Positions 35,766-48,366 of a stretch of 64,000 nucleotides of DNA are shown piece after piece. The notes under the pieces were generated by a model, which was not told the origin of the DNA, made no database searches, and saw only the letters and a program-made list of their open reading frames with translations. How positions within the stretch are numbered: the stretch's first letter is position 1; each line of letters starts with the position of its first letter. The position numbers and the translations under genes are program-made. Source of the DNA: Undaria pinnatifida (taxonomy: Eukaryota; Sar; Phaeophyceae; Laminariales; Alariaceae); assembly GCA_012845835.1 (NCBI GenBank), contig JABAKD010000025.1:9243779-9307778 (forward strand), read 5' to 3'.

Positions 35766-36099
35766 AGGAATTAATCATATACTTCATATACTTCGAAGTG
35801 CCAAACGTTGCGAAAGTGGTACCTCAATAGCGCCGGTTCCCCACTATATTGCCTGTGCCATCTTGACACTCATAAAAAGAACGAGTAGTTGCAGTGTGCG
35901 GGGTAAGGCCGGTTGCCGATATCATGCCGGTACTGCCGGCTAGCACGTGCCCGCGCTGTACCTGTGGAGGCGTTTTTGCTTGGTACTCGGTACTAGTCAG
36001 TACCTGGTACATCTCGAATGAATACTGGCTTATGCGAACCGAACATTTTCGCCGCTGGTCACCAAAAAAACTAATGAACGCGGCCGTTGCAAAACTTTA

Positions 36100-36435
36100 C
36101 CAGGTACTTTCTTCCACCATAGCATCCTGTTGTAGCAGAATGTTGTGATTGCTGTATTATTTTTCACCGAAAGTCGACGTCATCACTCAACTTGGCAAAA
36201 AACTCGGCACGACCCAGTAGGTCTCAAAAATATGAAGTGGGCGCATGAAGACCTAAGCATTTTCGCCATGTTGGTTCACCAAAAACCGCTGTGATTGTGA
36301 ATGTACGTAAAGCTGTTACCAAAGCTTGAGCTTTCCTCCACACCACATCATTCTGTCCTCAACAACTTTGTGATTGCGGTATTATTGTTCACCAAAAGTC
36401 GGCGTCAAGAGCAACTTGGCAAAAATAAGTACTTG
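36100..36435. repeat. ~215-bp duplicated segment
   Basis: GTGATTGC(T/G)GTATTATT followed by TTCACC(G/A)AAAGTCG(A/G)CGTCA and 'CAACTTGGCAAAAA' occurs near 36146-36200 and again near 36371-36425. The left copies also share 'TTTTCGCC' and 'TTCACCAAAAA' upstream. Confidence 0.7.
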
Positions 36436-37076
36436 TGACGACAAGAAAGGAAAGAAACAACACGAGCATGGCAGGCAGAGTCGCCCCAAGAGGGAAAAAA
36501 ATCCCAGAAACAACCCCCAAGTTGCACGACCGATTAGCACTACCCAATCCGACTTTGACAACAGCAAGAAGAACGAACGCCTCTTGGAAAACCCTAAAAG
36601 CTAACGGGTTACACCCAAGATATTAATTCCGTCCAAAAATTCACACGAGCGGGGCGCGCACACACGAGCACACGAGGAAAGAAACCAACATCACCCCATC
36701 ATCACAGCAGAAAGAAAAACCGTATGAGGTGTTTTCCCCCGACGAAACAAAAAGCCTTATTTCGTCCACGACTCTAACAAATTCGGAACTTTTCTTCTTT
36801 AATGATTCGGCCTTGGCAGGGAGTGAAGGCGCGTGTGATCCACGCACGCAATAAAAAGACCGAATAAAGGAGAGGGTTTTCACGGGATGTCCCCTGCCAA
36901 CCAACAAACGCAGGTACATATCAACGCCCTCGTCTATCTCTACGAAAACTCGCCTAAGACACACCCTCCCCCTTCCGGCTGCGTGCACCACCTCGAACAG
37001 ATGTGCCCCAAAAAGCCATATCCGAGTAAGACAAAAAAATTAAACGCGAGCTGCATGCATTTAGCATTTTTCTCGC

Positions 37077-40000
37077 TTAGTTGAAGGTCACGTGAGAGCC
37101 GAGGATTTCGTTGATGACGTAAGGGGTGTTGTTGATTTGCTCGTGCACCATGAGGCCAAGGATTCCCATCTGCGCGGCGCGGCCGTTGTTGAGCTCGATC
37201 GCGCGCTTGGTGTTCTGCTCCTCCTCCGTCCATGCCTCCCACTCCTTCTCGAAGGGGTTGATGAGCGACATGTCCCCGGGGAAGGATCCCTCCTTCTGCA
37301 ACATTACCTGCGAAATTATTGGGAGAAAGCGGCGGAAGAACAAAAAACGGAACCACAAAATAAAAACTCGTCAGGTTACCAAACGCAGAACCATCATCGA
37401 TACTCTTCACCCGCTAGAACCCGTTATTTTGACAATAAGCCAGATAACAAGACAAGCAGGGTGACATTCTAGAGTTCACACGAGAAATCCGGAAGCCGCT
37501 GTGCTCAAGTTGCGTGTAACGCACTGTCTCCCGAATAAGAAACCCAGCACCCGTCGGTTTTCATGTTCAATGATTGGTCCAAGTATATATATACTTCAAA
37601 TACTTCAGCTGTGAGTTCGATCAATTTTAACGGTCGATACTCATATTTTGCAAGCTAAAACGTGAGTGATACTCCGAGTGGCGCGTTCGCGCTCTTTGAA
37701 GGTACGCGATTCCCCTGGACTTTGCCAAGCGCGATTTCGGTCAATAACCGTTTGATTATTTTCGCTGTTTTTTATCCTGTACTAAACGTTGGTCCCGAGG
37801 AAGATCTGGATGAGGGCGTGCAGGGGGGAATTATCTTCGAGCTTGACAAACACTGAAGTATGCTCAGTACATTATTTTAATCGAAGGTACCAAAAGTTGA
37901 GCCAACTAACATAATAAGATACATAATATCCTACTAGTTAAAAAAACGAGTCCCACAGATGCAAAAAGCGTCTTCACGTTACGCCATAAAAAAAGAGCCT
38001 AAAGTTTTCATAGGCTGTTTCACATCCCATGCTGTACCTGGGTCTCAAGAAAGCCGATGAAGAGGAAGATCTGGACGAGGCCGTAAAGGGGAATCTTCGA
38101 GAGCGCGGCGATGCCGTTGGGGCAGTCCGCGAAGGAAAGGCCCGCCGAGGGGGAGAGCATGCCGGGGAACCGGAAGTTCTGTGCGGTGATGTGGCCCAGG
38201 ATGGCGAGCATCGCGATGCGCCCGTGCTTGATCTCCACGTACCGGAGGCGGTCGAACCGCTCCTGAAAAGCGCAAACAGTGTAGACGGAAGGGGGTGGGG
38301 GGTGGGCGAGGGCCACGAATAAGAACGAGTTATGACATGTGAACAACCAGGGAAGGGGAGAGGGGGGGGGGTACTCATTTGTTGCTAGTCATTTGGCCAT
38401 TGACCACGCATCTCTTCCGAGACGGGGGGAAGGAAGGGACGGGGTCTGGTGATGCAGGCGGAAATGTACGCCACTAGGCGTGGTTATCAATAGAAGCCTC
38501 TCAAACGTACCGTAACCAAAGCCTGCTCGTCCGTAGACGGTCAAAAGCACCATAACCATTAGAAACCCATGTTTTGTCGTCTTGATCGATAAATACAACT
38601 ACAGGCAACATACATAAAACACCAATAGCCTAGCTAAGACGGTTTGTGTCTTCTATAAATCTTGGTGCGAAAACCGTATAATTTCCGCTTAAACCTCGAG
38701 CCTTTCCATCATGGGAGTGATGAAAAACTAAAAAATTACCGAACAGGTATGTCCACGGTATCAACACTAAAATAGCACAACGACGCTAAGAGGAGGACCC
38801 CCCTCCCCCCCCCCCCGCCCCTCCTCAACGCTCCTGTCACACAGAAAAAAACCGTCAGCCTCCGCAAAGCCACCAACCTCCCTCGCTCCTTCCCACTCCT
38901 GCCAGAAATGAACCGATTTAATTTGAACGATCTATTCCTAGATGCGAAAACGGATCCTAGACTTGAAATTCGTTTCAGACAAAGCGCGCTTAACCTCTTT
39001 GTATCTAACCCCGTTGATTGGTCCTGGTACTGCACCTAAGGAGAGTCACCATCTGTCCTACATGAGCACATACACACTCCGTAACAACGGGCGATGCAAG
39101 CATCACACCGCCTGCGAAAGACGACATCCTCGACCTCCCAGCTGTGCCAGTATATTATATAGAAATGTTATATTCTCAACACCTAGGCTGTGAGCGAGAA
39201 ATTTAGGGTCGATACTCATCTTTGCAAGCTGCGTGATACACCGGCCGCTCGAATTTACATAGCATGTATTGTCTTTTGAATATGTATATACGCTACTCCT
39301 AAGGACGTCCGGGTGAATATTAGCAACAAATCGTGGATATGATCATGGTAGTAGCTACTATACGTACTATATCCCAAGGTATTTCATTTTTATGATCAAG
39401 AGTGCGTGCAGACGGACCTGCGAGGGGTCCTTGACGAGGAGCCCAAGGGGATCCCAGTATCCGATGGGCGCCTGCGCTCCGATCTCGGATTCAAACGACA
39501 TCTTCATCGACGAAGAGGCGGGCTTGGCGGCCGTCAAGGCGGCGCCGTTGAACGCGCTGAAACAAAAAAAAGCAAGTAAAGACGCAAAACACAGCAACAC
39601 AAGAAGGTGGGGGTGGTGATCGTGGTGTTGGTATTGGTCATGTTTACAAACAGCGAAGCAAAACAAGAACGGGAGGGCGGGGAGGGCGGAGGGAGGGGGG
39701 TCATCTTGTCATTTCGCAACGCAATACTAGCAGCTAAATGAGCTAGGGGGAGGGGGGGGGGCTCGTCTGTCATAGCGCTGCAAAAAAATAGCAAAAATAC
39801 ACGAGTTTTCCTCGTCGTTTGTACAACAGGCATCAAAATAAACTGTGAGGCTAGCGTAACTTTCGGGTTGGCATAGCTGTTTTGCGCAACATTTGCGCCG
39901 AGGCTATTTTTTCGCAGCGCAACACGTTAATTTGCCGTTGCGCGTGTCCTTTTAGCTGTTCCAGTAAGTACACAACTATTTATGGTGCCTGATAAATGCA

Positions 40001-43000
40001 CGCGTATCGGACGGCAAAAAAAAATACAAGTTGTTTCGTCGCTGTCCGCAAAAAATAAGCATGCACCACGAATTCTTCGACGCCGGTTGATTTGATTTTG
40101 TTTGCTTTTAGGCATCTTTCATTGCTGTGCTTCAATACGACGCCGAGGATACACGAAAAACAAAAAAACAAAAACAGCCCTCGGCAAACGTTGCTTTCCT
40201 GTCAATAGATACAGCAGCACTATAAAATGGAAAGCACCACAGATTCTTTCGACGCAGGTTGATTTGTTTGTTTCCAGGCACCTTTCATTGCTGTGCTTTA
40301 ATACGACGCCGAGGATACACGAAAACAAGAAACAAAGACAACCCCCTGCAAACGTCGTTTTCCTGTTAATAGATACAGCAGCACTATATAGGGATCCCCC
40401 ACTAAGGAGGGATGCGTGCCAGAGCAACATGAACGCCTTATTGGGGGAAGCCGTCTTTTTCACCCCGGGTTTTAAATGCAAATTCCTCAGACGCAGCGCC
40501 AAGCGATTTTGACCGCCATACATCGGGATACCGCCTTATATAGGGATATCGCCATATTGGGGGAGCCCTGCTGCAGGGGGACCCTAAAACCAAGTGAAAG
40601 CGAGGAAATGGACGCTGTGTTTTTCTTGATTCGTTCTGCGAACACAGCGCTCACAGTTTGATCTTTCCTGACTTGTACGTATAAAAACATTTTGCAAGTG
40701 GAGTGTCACACATTTTCGGGTTTCGTAGAATGCTGCCGCCTCAGTTGCTACCGCGCGAAGGAACTCCACACGAGTTGGATGGGTATCGACGACGTGTAGC
40801 CACGCAGACGTAGCGCGGCGAGGTGTATTATTTCGGTCGGGCAGGAACGGCGGGACCCTGCTTACCCCGACCACTACTGTACGCAGTTCTCTCTGCCTCG
40901 ACTTTGTGACCACAGAGCTCGTCTCTCTCTACCATGAGGCATCAGCACGGACACTGGTTGTTCTGGGTGTGTATGGGTGGAAATATGCCACTTTAATGTG
41001 AAGAACACACGCACTCACACGTGGGCGAGACCAAAATCAAACCTTCATACGGTGGTAAAACCGGGGATACATAAATCACGGCCATGCGAGCGAGATTCAA
41101 AATCACGGCGACATAAACTGCGTCACAACTATGGCAGGGAGATAAGTCACAACTACAGCCGTGTCTACAGTGAAACAATTCAGTCATCCCCAGGTTTCCG
41201 TTCGTCACACGCCCGGGCGGGAAACAAGGAGCAGTCCGTCGTATGTGTGGTCAATGACAGCGACGACGACAGCGAGATTGAACGCGATGACAGGACCATG
41301 AGCGCCAGCACCACGAAGGCTCCGCGAGACACTTCCTCTTGTTTTTCCATCACGTCTGCTACCGTCGACGCTGTCTGCTATCTTTGATTTTTTTTTGTCC
41401 ACCTCCCCCGCTTATCGAAACTCGGATACCGCCAACACAGCAGGCACTCCTATTACATATTATATCCCCCTACCGTGCACGCCTTCATTATTATCGCGTC
41501 ACGGTAGGTTTCGGCACGTTCCTCCCGTGTCGACTCAAGTCGAATGTTGCGTACCAACGGGGTTTATTCATGTGTTGAGAATCCCAACAAGGCGCGGGCA
41601 CGACAGCTCCCACGCCTTCCATCTGCCACGACAAAGCCATAAATGGCCGACATACAGCACGAAACCCGGAGCAAGTGCACGTCCCGAAGCAACAGTGCTG
41701 GTACCCAAACCTTCAACATATGAGCACGCGGCTGCAGCACTCAACTGCATCCTGGAAAGGCAAGGCTAAGTTAGTCGTCTTCCTGTTGTGGGCACAACAC
41801 CAAGGCTGCTACCTTGTCAACATGTCATTTTCGAAGGGAGTTCAACTCCTGTGGCGAAATATATTTGTCTGAGGGGCATGCAGGTGCTGGCGCCGGTTCA
41901 GGGATGCAATCGCTTTAGGATCTGAAGTAGATTCTTGGCGTTGTGGCTTTGTCGTGGTACAAGGCACAGAAGCTGTCATGTCGCAGCATCTTTTGCGAAA
42001 TAAGAGAAACATCAGCCGTCGCAATCTCATATGCCTCCTGCCATGAAAAGGCATCGCAATAGCAAAAATCTATCTTGGAACCCGGAGCACGCGCACTTCC
42101 CGCTTCAGCAGTAATGCCCGTATCCAGACCTGCATCAGACGGACATGCCGCTGCCATAAGTCAACTCCTTCATCAAAAGGCAAGGCTAAGGTAGCAGTCC
42201 ACCTATTGTATGCACAACCCCAAGACTCCAATTAATACCTTACCTCTACACAGTGTTCTTTCGAAGGGAGTTCAACTGTTGTAGCAGCATGTTCGTCTAG
42301 GGGAGATTCGGGTGCCGGAGCCGGTTCAGCGAATGCACTCGCTCCGGGTCCCGTACCCGATCATTGTCGTTGGGGCTTTGTCGTAGTAAAAGGCGCAAGG
42401 GAGCTGTCGGGCCCAGCGCCTGTACTTACAAGAACGAAGAAAAAACAGCCGTTGACAACAGGTAAACAAACCGAGGCAATATTTCCGGGTCTCCCCGAAC
42501 ATTGGCGCTTCTCTTTACCGTTAGCAAGGGAAACCAAACGCGCAACTAGCCTTTCGGGAGGGTTGTGTCGCAAAACAGCTACACACCTACGCCAGTACCT
42601 GGTCGTGGTCCCTCTTTGGTGCCGGCGTAAGGCAGTAGTGGTCCCTCTAGAGTGTAAATATATATGCCAGCTGGAAATAGCAGCAATATAGCGGTAACCG
42701 GCACTATTCCGCAGGTAACCACTACCCTGGTACTGATTGTTCCCATCTGTGTCAGGCAATTTCAAAGGCACTATACGTAGAGGAATGGAGCAGCATGTAC
42801 TGTGTTCATCACCCGAAAGTTGCGCCACAGGCAACAAATCACAGCACCAAACCTGCGAAATGTCGGAAGTTTACGCCTTTACTCGTCATTACCACGTGAT
42901 AGAATACACCAGCTAGCATTGGATTGTGAATGCAATCGAGACAACGCCTTCACGTTTGAAACACCGTTTTCGGGTCAAAATCACTTGGAGTTAACACATG

Positions 43001-46000
43001 GAGGGAGGGGTTTTAGAGCTCCAAATAAAGTGGTTAAATTGGCACACGTATGAAAATACGTACAAGTGTGGCGGGCTTGACAATGAAGTCTTGTTCTTTT
43101 CATTCGCCAGAGGATGAAAGAGAAGAAGAAAAAGGTCGTTGCCCGCATATATATGGGTAGATCGAACGTCACAACTCGGTCACATCCGGGGATTAAAACC
43201 CAAATATCCCCGTTTCTCTAATCGGCATGATTCAAGGGAAAATGCGGCGCAATCAATCAGCCGTTTCAAGTCATGCCTGACCAAAGGTGTCAGCGGACAA
43301 CCGGATGTAAAGCTGCTTGTCAACTCTTCCCGCATGACAGTTAACTGTGTTGAAAACATTGTTACATTACCCTTTCTTATACATATACTTGTACTACTGT
43401 TCATTGTGATTTTCGCATTGTTTTATCGTGTATACGACATCAATGTTGGAGGTCGCCTCTGACGTCGATGGCGATCGATTCTATTAAAAAGCTCGGCAGA
43501 AAACAACCATCTCGGTCTTTATGGGGATTATCGGATAAAGGGGCGATCTCGATTGTTATCATCTCGATTCTCAGTCTTCCCGCGTGAAACTCAGCACATT
43601 TTCTACCGAAATGACGGTAGTGAGCTGGGACAAAAAGAACCTATAAATGTTCCGATGTTTTTCGGTGTGTTGGCATTAGCCGATTTCGTTGATTTCGTTT
43701 TCATGTGGTCGGTTGTTTTGGTGTGCTGCTCGGTGTGCACTAGTGTGCACGCCAGTGTTGGAAACGCGATGTTTTCATGTGCTATGGCAAGGCGTTATCT
43801 GGGCGGGGAGTGGAAGATCGAAATAATCGCGAACTTATCCGACGCACGAAAACACAGCAGCACAATCCAACCCACACAGCCCATCTTCCGAGCCCTTCGT
43901 AATGTTGCCAACAGTCGCCTTCATATCGCTTGGAGATACTGGCGGTTGGGGTGTCACCAGTCGAACACCAGTGCAGGCTATAGGAGGAGGGCGTGCTCAT
44001 GTGTCGACTGCCGCAACTTGGCCCTCCGTCGCTGCGAATGGTCTAAACGGTTGCCCGGGTGCTTGGCATGGCAACGTATAAAGGCATAATAACACCAGGT
44101 AAAACCAGGTATCTTCAAGGGGCAGATACCATCTCGAGGGTCCGATCGGGGCAGAGTGCACTGGCTGAGCCGCTCGGGGCAGAGTGAACTGGCTGAGCCG
44201 CCTTTACCGCAATTCTGGATTATATAGGATAAAGTACGGAAATCGGGGAATTTGGTTTGGTACACGTGCGCCTCCAGGATCTAAGACGGAAAATATCGAA
44301 AACTGCCGGAAACACTACTTCGGACCCTAGCCCCAACCCTAACCCCGACCCTACTCACAGAGCCTTGTCCAGAAAAAAATCCAACATTTTCTTTTACTGG
44401 TTTAAAATTTGGTCCACCACATTAAAACTCATACATAAAAAAATTCCCCGATTTAATCTATTCGTCTCGTAAAGACTACGGAACCCGCTCGACCCGTGAT
44501 ATTTGAACGCATCCTGACCCGACCCGACTGTTTTGTTTTTTTTTAACTACCACCTGAACCAACCCGACTCGACCCGCGAGTTTGAGAAAGCATCATGACC
44601 CGACCCGTGGGCAGAGTCGTGACCCCTGAAAAGGCCTGAAAATAAAAAGAGTTTCCAGTCTTGTGGGAACAGAAATCTGTGTTTTGTGAACAGAAAAACG
44701 CCTTCTTATTCTCGGAAAATAAAGCAGCATTTCACTGAGCGGGGACAACGTCTACTCCAGACGAACAATCGCATGAACAACAAGGTACTTGGTCGCACCG
44801 CATGTCCACGGACGATCGTTACCCGGTACGCGTGACATATTTAGCTAACCTTGCTGCTTGCAGATGAAATCGCGCACTACGAAATCGATTCTTCGGAGAC
44901 CGAAACCGCGCAGCCAGCACAAGAAAACGGACAATACTTATATACTGGTTATTAAGCCACCTATCCCCTAAACAACATGATGCATCATTGTATGCAGGGA
45001 AACAGCTATACGTGGTACGACATAACGCGACTTATGTGACACATACTATACTAGGACGACACACCCATCGTCCACTAAACTGCAAATGTTGGAGCACTTG
45101 ACGTCGGGTAGTATGTCATGTGTTCCCTACAACACACAACGCCGCCGTATTTGTGCGGAAACCTTTCACCCGCCATTACAGCATATATATGTATAGACGT
45201 GACTACCCAACGAACGACCCACTGGGAGGTCACAACACCTGAATTAAACCCGAACGATCCCAAACCGCAACACAGGGGGTTACAAATCCTGCGAGGGGGG
45301 CTCTTTGGTTGAAGTTGATCCTTAATCCTGCAAGCAGCAAGCCAGTTTTCATTGATTGCCTCACACACCCCACCCGCCCCACACAACGATATCACCTCCC
45401 CCTCCAAACGCTCTACATCAATCACCACCCAGCCCTGTAGGGCACGGACACGAGGTAGATGCGGCTGCGCCACCATAGCTACGCCGGGAGGGTTCTCGCT
45501 CAGCTTTTTTATCTTCTAACAAATCTGAAGGAGTGACCAGTACAACATAATGCATCTGCATCTGTGTGGAAACCCCTACCATATGCGTGGTTAATACTGG
45601 GTAGTCCTCGGTACCGTTTTTTTTTACGGTACCAGATCGGAAGGTATTGCGAAATGACGGTACTTTTCAAACGGTTGACGGTATTTCGATTTCTCACGGT
45701 ACCACTTTTGGCGGTACACGGTATCGCCGAATTTGACGGTACTTTTTCGGCGGTATCGAAAAGTGACGGTATTTTCTAGACGGTAGACGGTTTTTCGATA
45801 TTTGACGGTACTTTTTTGGCGGTACTGCAAAACGACGGTACCGGTCCCGGTACTGCCAAATTTGACGGTACTTTTTTGAGGGTACTGAAATATGACGGTT
45901 CCGCCACTGAGAAATACAGAATTACGAATGACGAAATACTTGACAGTACCTGCCGGGCGGCGATCAAGCATGCCGGCACCACCCCGCTGATGTTCCTGCA

Positions 46001-48366
46001 TACCTATATAGAACGGACGAATAGAGGCTAGACTAATCGTCGAACCGTCACGCTGACAAACTCACCAGCCTCACGCGAAACAACATTTAAACATTTAGCA
46101 CCAAAATAAGACAATAAAACAATACTACTACTGTAAACAATAAAACAATAAAACCTAAAACATGAAAACATTCAATGAAAACCATCACCCTACAATCTTT
46201 GACGGTTCTGAATATGACGGTTTTTCTAAACGGGAAACGGTACTTCGCTTATTTGACGGTACTTTTATGGCGGTGCTGCAAAATGACGGTACTTTTTAAA
46301 CGGTTGACGGTTTTTCGATTTTTGACGGTACCGCCTTCGGCGGTACACGGTTTGCCCAAATATGACGGTATTCCGCCGAGTACCGGGACCGACGTACAGC
46401 ACGGGAAAATTACCTCGGGAATTTTCCCGAGGACTACCCTGGTTATTACAAGACAGCAAGACAGTTACAACTACTGTATGCTCACGTGAGACTACCACCG
46501 TACAACGACGCATGAGGTACAGCAACTCGGGAAGTTTTGAACGGGTATACAGCAGCAACGCCCTAGCGGGAGTGTCTCGTGGGCCGGAAGGTTCCTAGCA
46601 AGGCCCACGGCGTAGCGACGTAGTCATATTGACATGTTTCTAGAAGCACGGCGGGTTTCCTAGGCCTACAAGGGTTTCTATAGCCTTCGTGGAGGGGTTA
46701 TGTTCCTAGGCCCGGAGCCAAGAGAAGTTTTTAAGCTCAAGGGTATGTTCCCACGGTTGGTGAGACTGACTCACGCTCGTACCATGATAATGATACTGCT
46801 GTAGAGCAAATAGAGTCGTGTAGATAGTACGCCATTGTATCTGCGTAATTGTGAGGAAGTGACTGAAGAAGGCTGAGAAACCGACAGTACCCAGGAGCTG
46901 ACTCATTCCTTCAAAAACATGATCCAGCAAATCTACGAGCGTGTATATACAAGCAAGCACGAGAGATCGTGACTACAAGCTGTACTCGTGAAACCAGAAA
47001 AAATCTGCTGTCGTACTCGTAAGCTGCTTGTCTGACTCCATACCAGATACCAGATATGATAATAAAGCAGCAGCAACACAGCAGACACACAGGAGCGGAA
47101 GGCCTCTCTGGTGGCATTTTAGGCCCGGCATCTACAAGGGTCACAAGTACACCCCTGAGTGAGGGCTGATCATATGCCCATCATGCATTTGGCGAGGCTG
47201 CAAGATCAAGCGAGCTGTCCCATTTGATGCAGCAGGATCACCACACCAGATAATGTCTGCCGGCCTCCGTGTTGGCTCACACAGTCATTACTAAGAAAAG
47301 CCGTACCCTGCTGGCATAATAGCTGTGAGGCTCTGCATACGCATGCACATTGCAGGTGGACCAGGCATCCATGACAAAAAGCACAACCGCGAACATGTAC
47401 CAGCTAAAAGCTTCAACAACGCATAATAATAAAAGAAAACGCGGGTCGCGTCGGTCGCGTATCGCGTGCGTAGAATATCGCAGTGAAAATTGGGGGGGGG
47501 TCACAGCAGAGTAGCAGCAGCAGCAGACAACAAGTGTCTAAGATTTATCGACCGCAGTCCAAAATAGCCAACAAGAGAGGCAATAAAGAGGGCAAGGAAC
47601 GCCGAACTGACTCGGGTATCAACACGACGAAATAGGTAGGGCCTCGGTTCAGCAAACGCTACGAATCATGGTCACCCAGCAGACAAAACTTCAGTCAGTC
47701 ATTGGAGGCCATGTTATTCGATGTCATTAATTAATAGCGACCTTGCAGCCGTCTGTATGTGTGTGAGGTGGTTGAGTGGTTGGGTGGGCGAAAGTAGCTC
47801 TCCTAGAAAAACGCTCGCCAAAACAGGCGACGCACCGAGTCACCAATAGCGATTACTTTTTGGAAGCAGGGTATGCAAGCAGGGCTACGAACTTCCACCT
47901 AAGGTATGGGTACATCGGTGGGCTACCTCGTCGGAAAGGGTTTCTCTGTTCTGAGTCCTGTGGTGCTGTGCTAAAGGCGGTGCCCGAGGATGGGTATGCG
48001 TTGATAGACGTCCATAAATCAGAGCCTCAAAAAGACACATCATACGTGCGCCAGATGCGAGTCGGCCAACGAGCGACAGACACAACCTGGCCACCGTGCT
48101 TCACCGGACCCTACAACACGCTGCGGCGAAGACATGTCCTCACGAGATGGCTGCAATGCATCAGCGGTGCATGCACCCTGCCATCATGACGTGGCGAACA
48201 AAAAGCATGCACGAGAGAGCAGGGCTCGTGGAAAGGGGAACCACACGAGCTGATTCATGGATTATGTCTCATGTTCATGATCGACCACATCCGCGACTGA
48301 CCTGGGAGCCACGAAGGCCGAAGCGCCCGCGGCGCACGCCAAAACCATAGCACAAGCGGTCTTCAT
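37077..48366 (-). CDS. Fucoxanthin-chlorophyll a/c-binding light-harvesting protein (FCP/LHCF), 4 exons
   Basis: Thylakoid antenna protein that binds chlorophyll a/c and fucoxanthin and passes energy to the photosystems. Exons in transcription order: 48366-48302, 39556-39418, 38262-38038, 37307-37077; phases 2, 0, 0; 219 residues plus stop. Exon 1 gives an ER signal, 'MKTACAMVLACAAGASAF' (residues 1-18), ending in the ASAF-type cleavage motif of red-lineage plastid proteins. A transit segment leads to 'FESEIGAQAPIGYWDPLG' (~43-60), the conserved FCP N-terminus. Helix 1 is 'RYVEIKHGRIAML' (E78, H81, R83); helix 2 is 'GLVQIFLFIGFLE'; then 'SFPGDM'; helix 3 is 'RAIELNNGRAAQMGILGLM' (E181, N184, R186). 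These are the chlorophyll-ligand motifs and the length is normal. Introns are 8745, 1155 and 730 bp. The only doubt is whether exon 1 belongs to this gene or a lost paralogue; its phase and residues fit exactly. Confidence 0.93.
37607..37690 (+). repeat. 'CTGTGAG-TCGA...TTTGCAAGCT' dispersed repeat, copy 3
   Basis: It contains CAGCTGTGAGTTCGATCA, CGATACTCATATTTTGCAAGC and GTGATACTCCGAGTGGCGCG, matching the copies at 12.0-12.4 kb. It lies in intron 3 of the antenna gene, next to the exon-3 relic. Confidence 0.75.
37797..37845 (-). pseudogene. Decayed copy of FCP exon 3 (helix 2) in intron 3
   Basis: On the minus strand this stretch matches the helix-2 coding part of exon 3 (38040-38105): CTCGAAGAT, a 2-base insertion, TTCCCC, then 'GCCCTCATCCAGATCTTCCT' against the exon's 'GGCCTCGTCCAGATCTTCCT'. 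In one frame it gives 'PLHALIQIFLG' where the exon gives 'PLYGLVQIFLF'. The insertion shifts the frame and no splice borders fit. It is a relic of a duplicated exon. Confidence 0.75.
39187..39262 (+). repeat. 'CTGTGAG...TTTGCAAGCT' dispersed repeat, copy 4
   Basis: AGGCTGTGAGCGAGAAATTT followed by GTCGATACTCATCTTTGCAA and GCTGCGTGATACACCG. It is shorter and diverged, in intron 2 of the antenna gene. Confidence 0.65.
40063..40395. repeat. ~166-bp tandem duplication in the antenna gene intron 1
   Basis: The two units share CATTGCTGTGCTTCAATACG, ACGCCGAGGATACACGAAAA, 'TAGATACAGCAGCACTATA' and 'TTCGACGC(C/A)GGTTGATTTG'. Confidence 0.85.
40390..40590. repeat. 'GACCGCCTTATA' family copy 2
   Basis: CAGAGCAACATGAACGCCTT, 'CACCCCGGGTTTTAAATGC', 'GCGCCAAGCGATTTTGACCG' and 'GGGATACCGCCTTATATAGG', ending in GGGGGAGCCCTGCTGCA. 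It is collinear with 54580-54740. Confidence 0.8.
41650..42400. repeat. Tandem duplication (~430 bp) with coding-like similarity
   Basis: Units at about 41650-42080 and 42080-42400 share GAAGGGAGTTCAACT, AAGGCAAGGCTAAG and GGTTCAG(G/C)GA(T/A)TGCA. On the minus strand both give a similar residue pattern ('GLGTSTVASGRALAPG' and 'GLDTGITAEAGSARAPG'), suggesting a decayed coding repeat. No family is recognised. It lies inside intron 1 of the antenna gene. Confidence 0.6.
43590..44320. other. No exon recognised inside the antenna gene intron 1
   Basis: An open frame at 43553-44089 (+) shows no domain. A short direct repeat (CTGGCTGAGCCGC with GGGGCAGAGTG) lies at about 44150-44205. Positions 44325-44355 hold CCCTAACCCC-type telomere-like words. 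Confidence 0.5.
44480..44642. repeat. GGGTC-modular repeat (family G), copy 4
   Basis: GACCCGACCCGA blocks alternate with TGATATTTGAACGCATC and CGCGAGTTTGAGAAAGCATC spacers. It ends in GTGACCCCTGAAAAGGCCTG. Confidence 0.75.
45605..46400. repeat. 'TGACGGTACTTTTTGGCGGTAC' minisatellite in two arrays
   Basis: Degenerate units built on TGACGGTACTTTT-GGCGGTA-GAAA, about 30-40 bp each, fill 45605-45905 and 46195-46400. The ~290 bp between them is not repetitive. Units alternate a GACGGT half and a GGCGGTA half. The repeat lies in intron 1 of the antenna gene. Confidence 0.9.
46600..48300. other. No gene recognised (5' part of the antenna gene intron 1)
   Basis: Ordinary-complexity DNA with a (CAG)n run at about 47511-47524 and several unconvincing open frames. 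No exon that could be added between antenna exons 1 and 2 was found. Confidence 0.5.

Noticed and set aside
41205-41402. Alternative leader exon for the antenna gene (minus-strand Met with a hydrophobic run)
   Set aside because: It lacks an MK...ASAF leader and has no phase-2 donor; the 48366-48302 exon fits in motif and phase.
43139-43462. Frame with a hydrophobic C-terminal stretch, resembling a membrane protein
   Set aside because: A single hydrophobic run in otherwise random sequence inside an intron, next to a retroposon-like 3' end; no homology pattern recognised.
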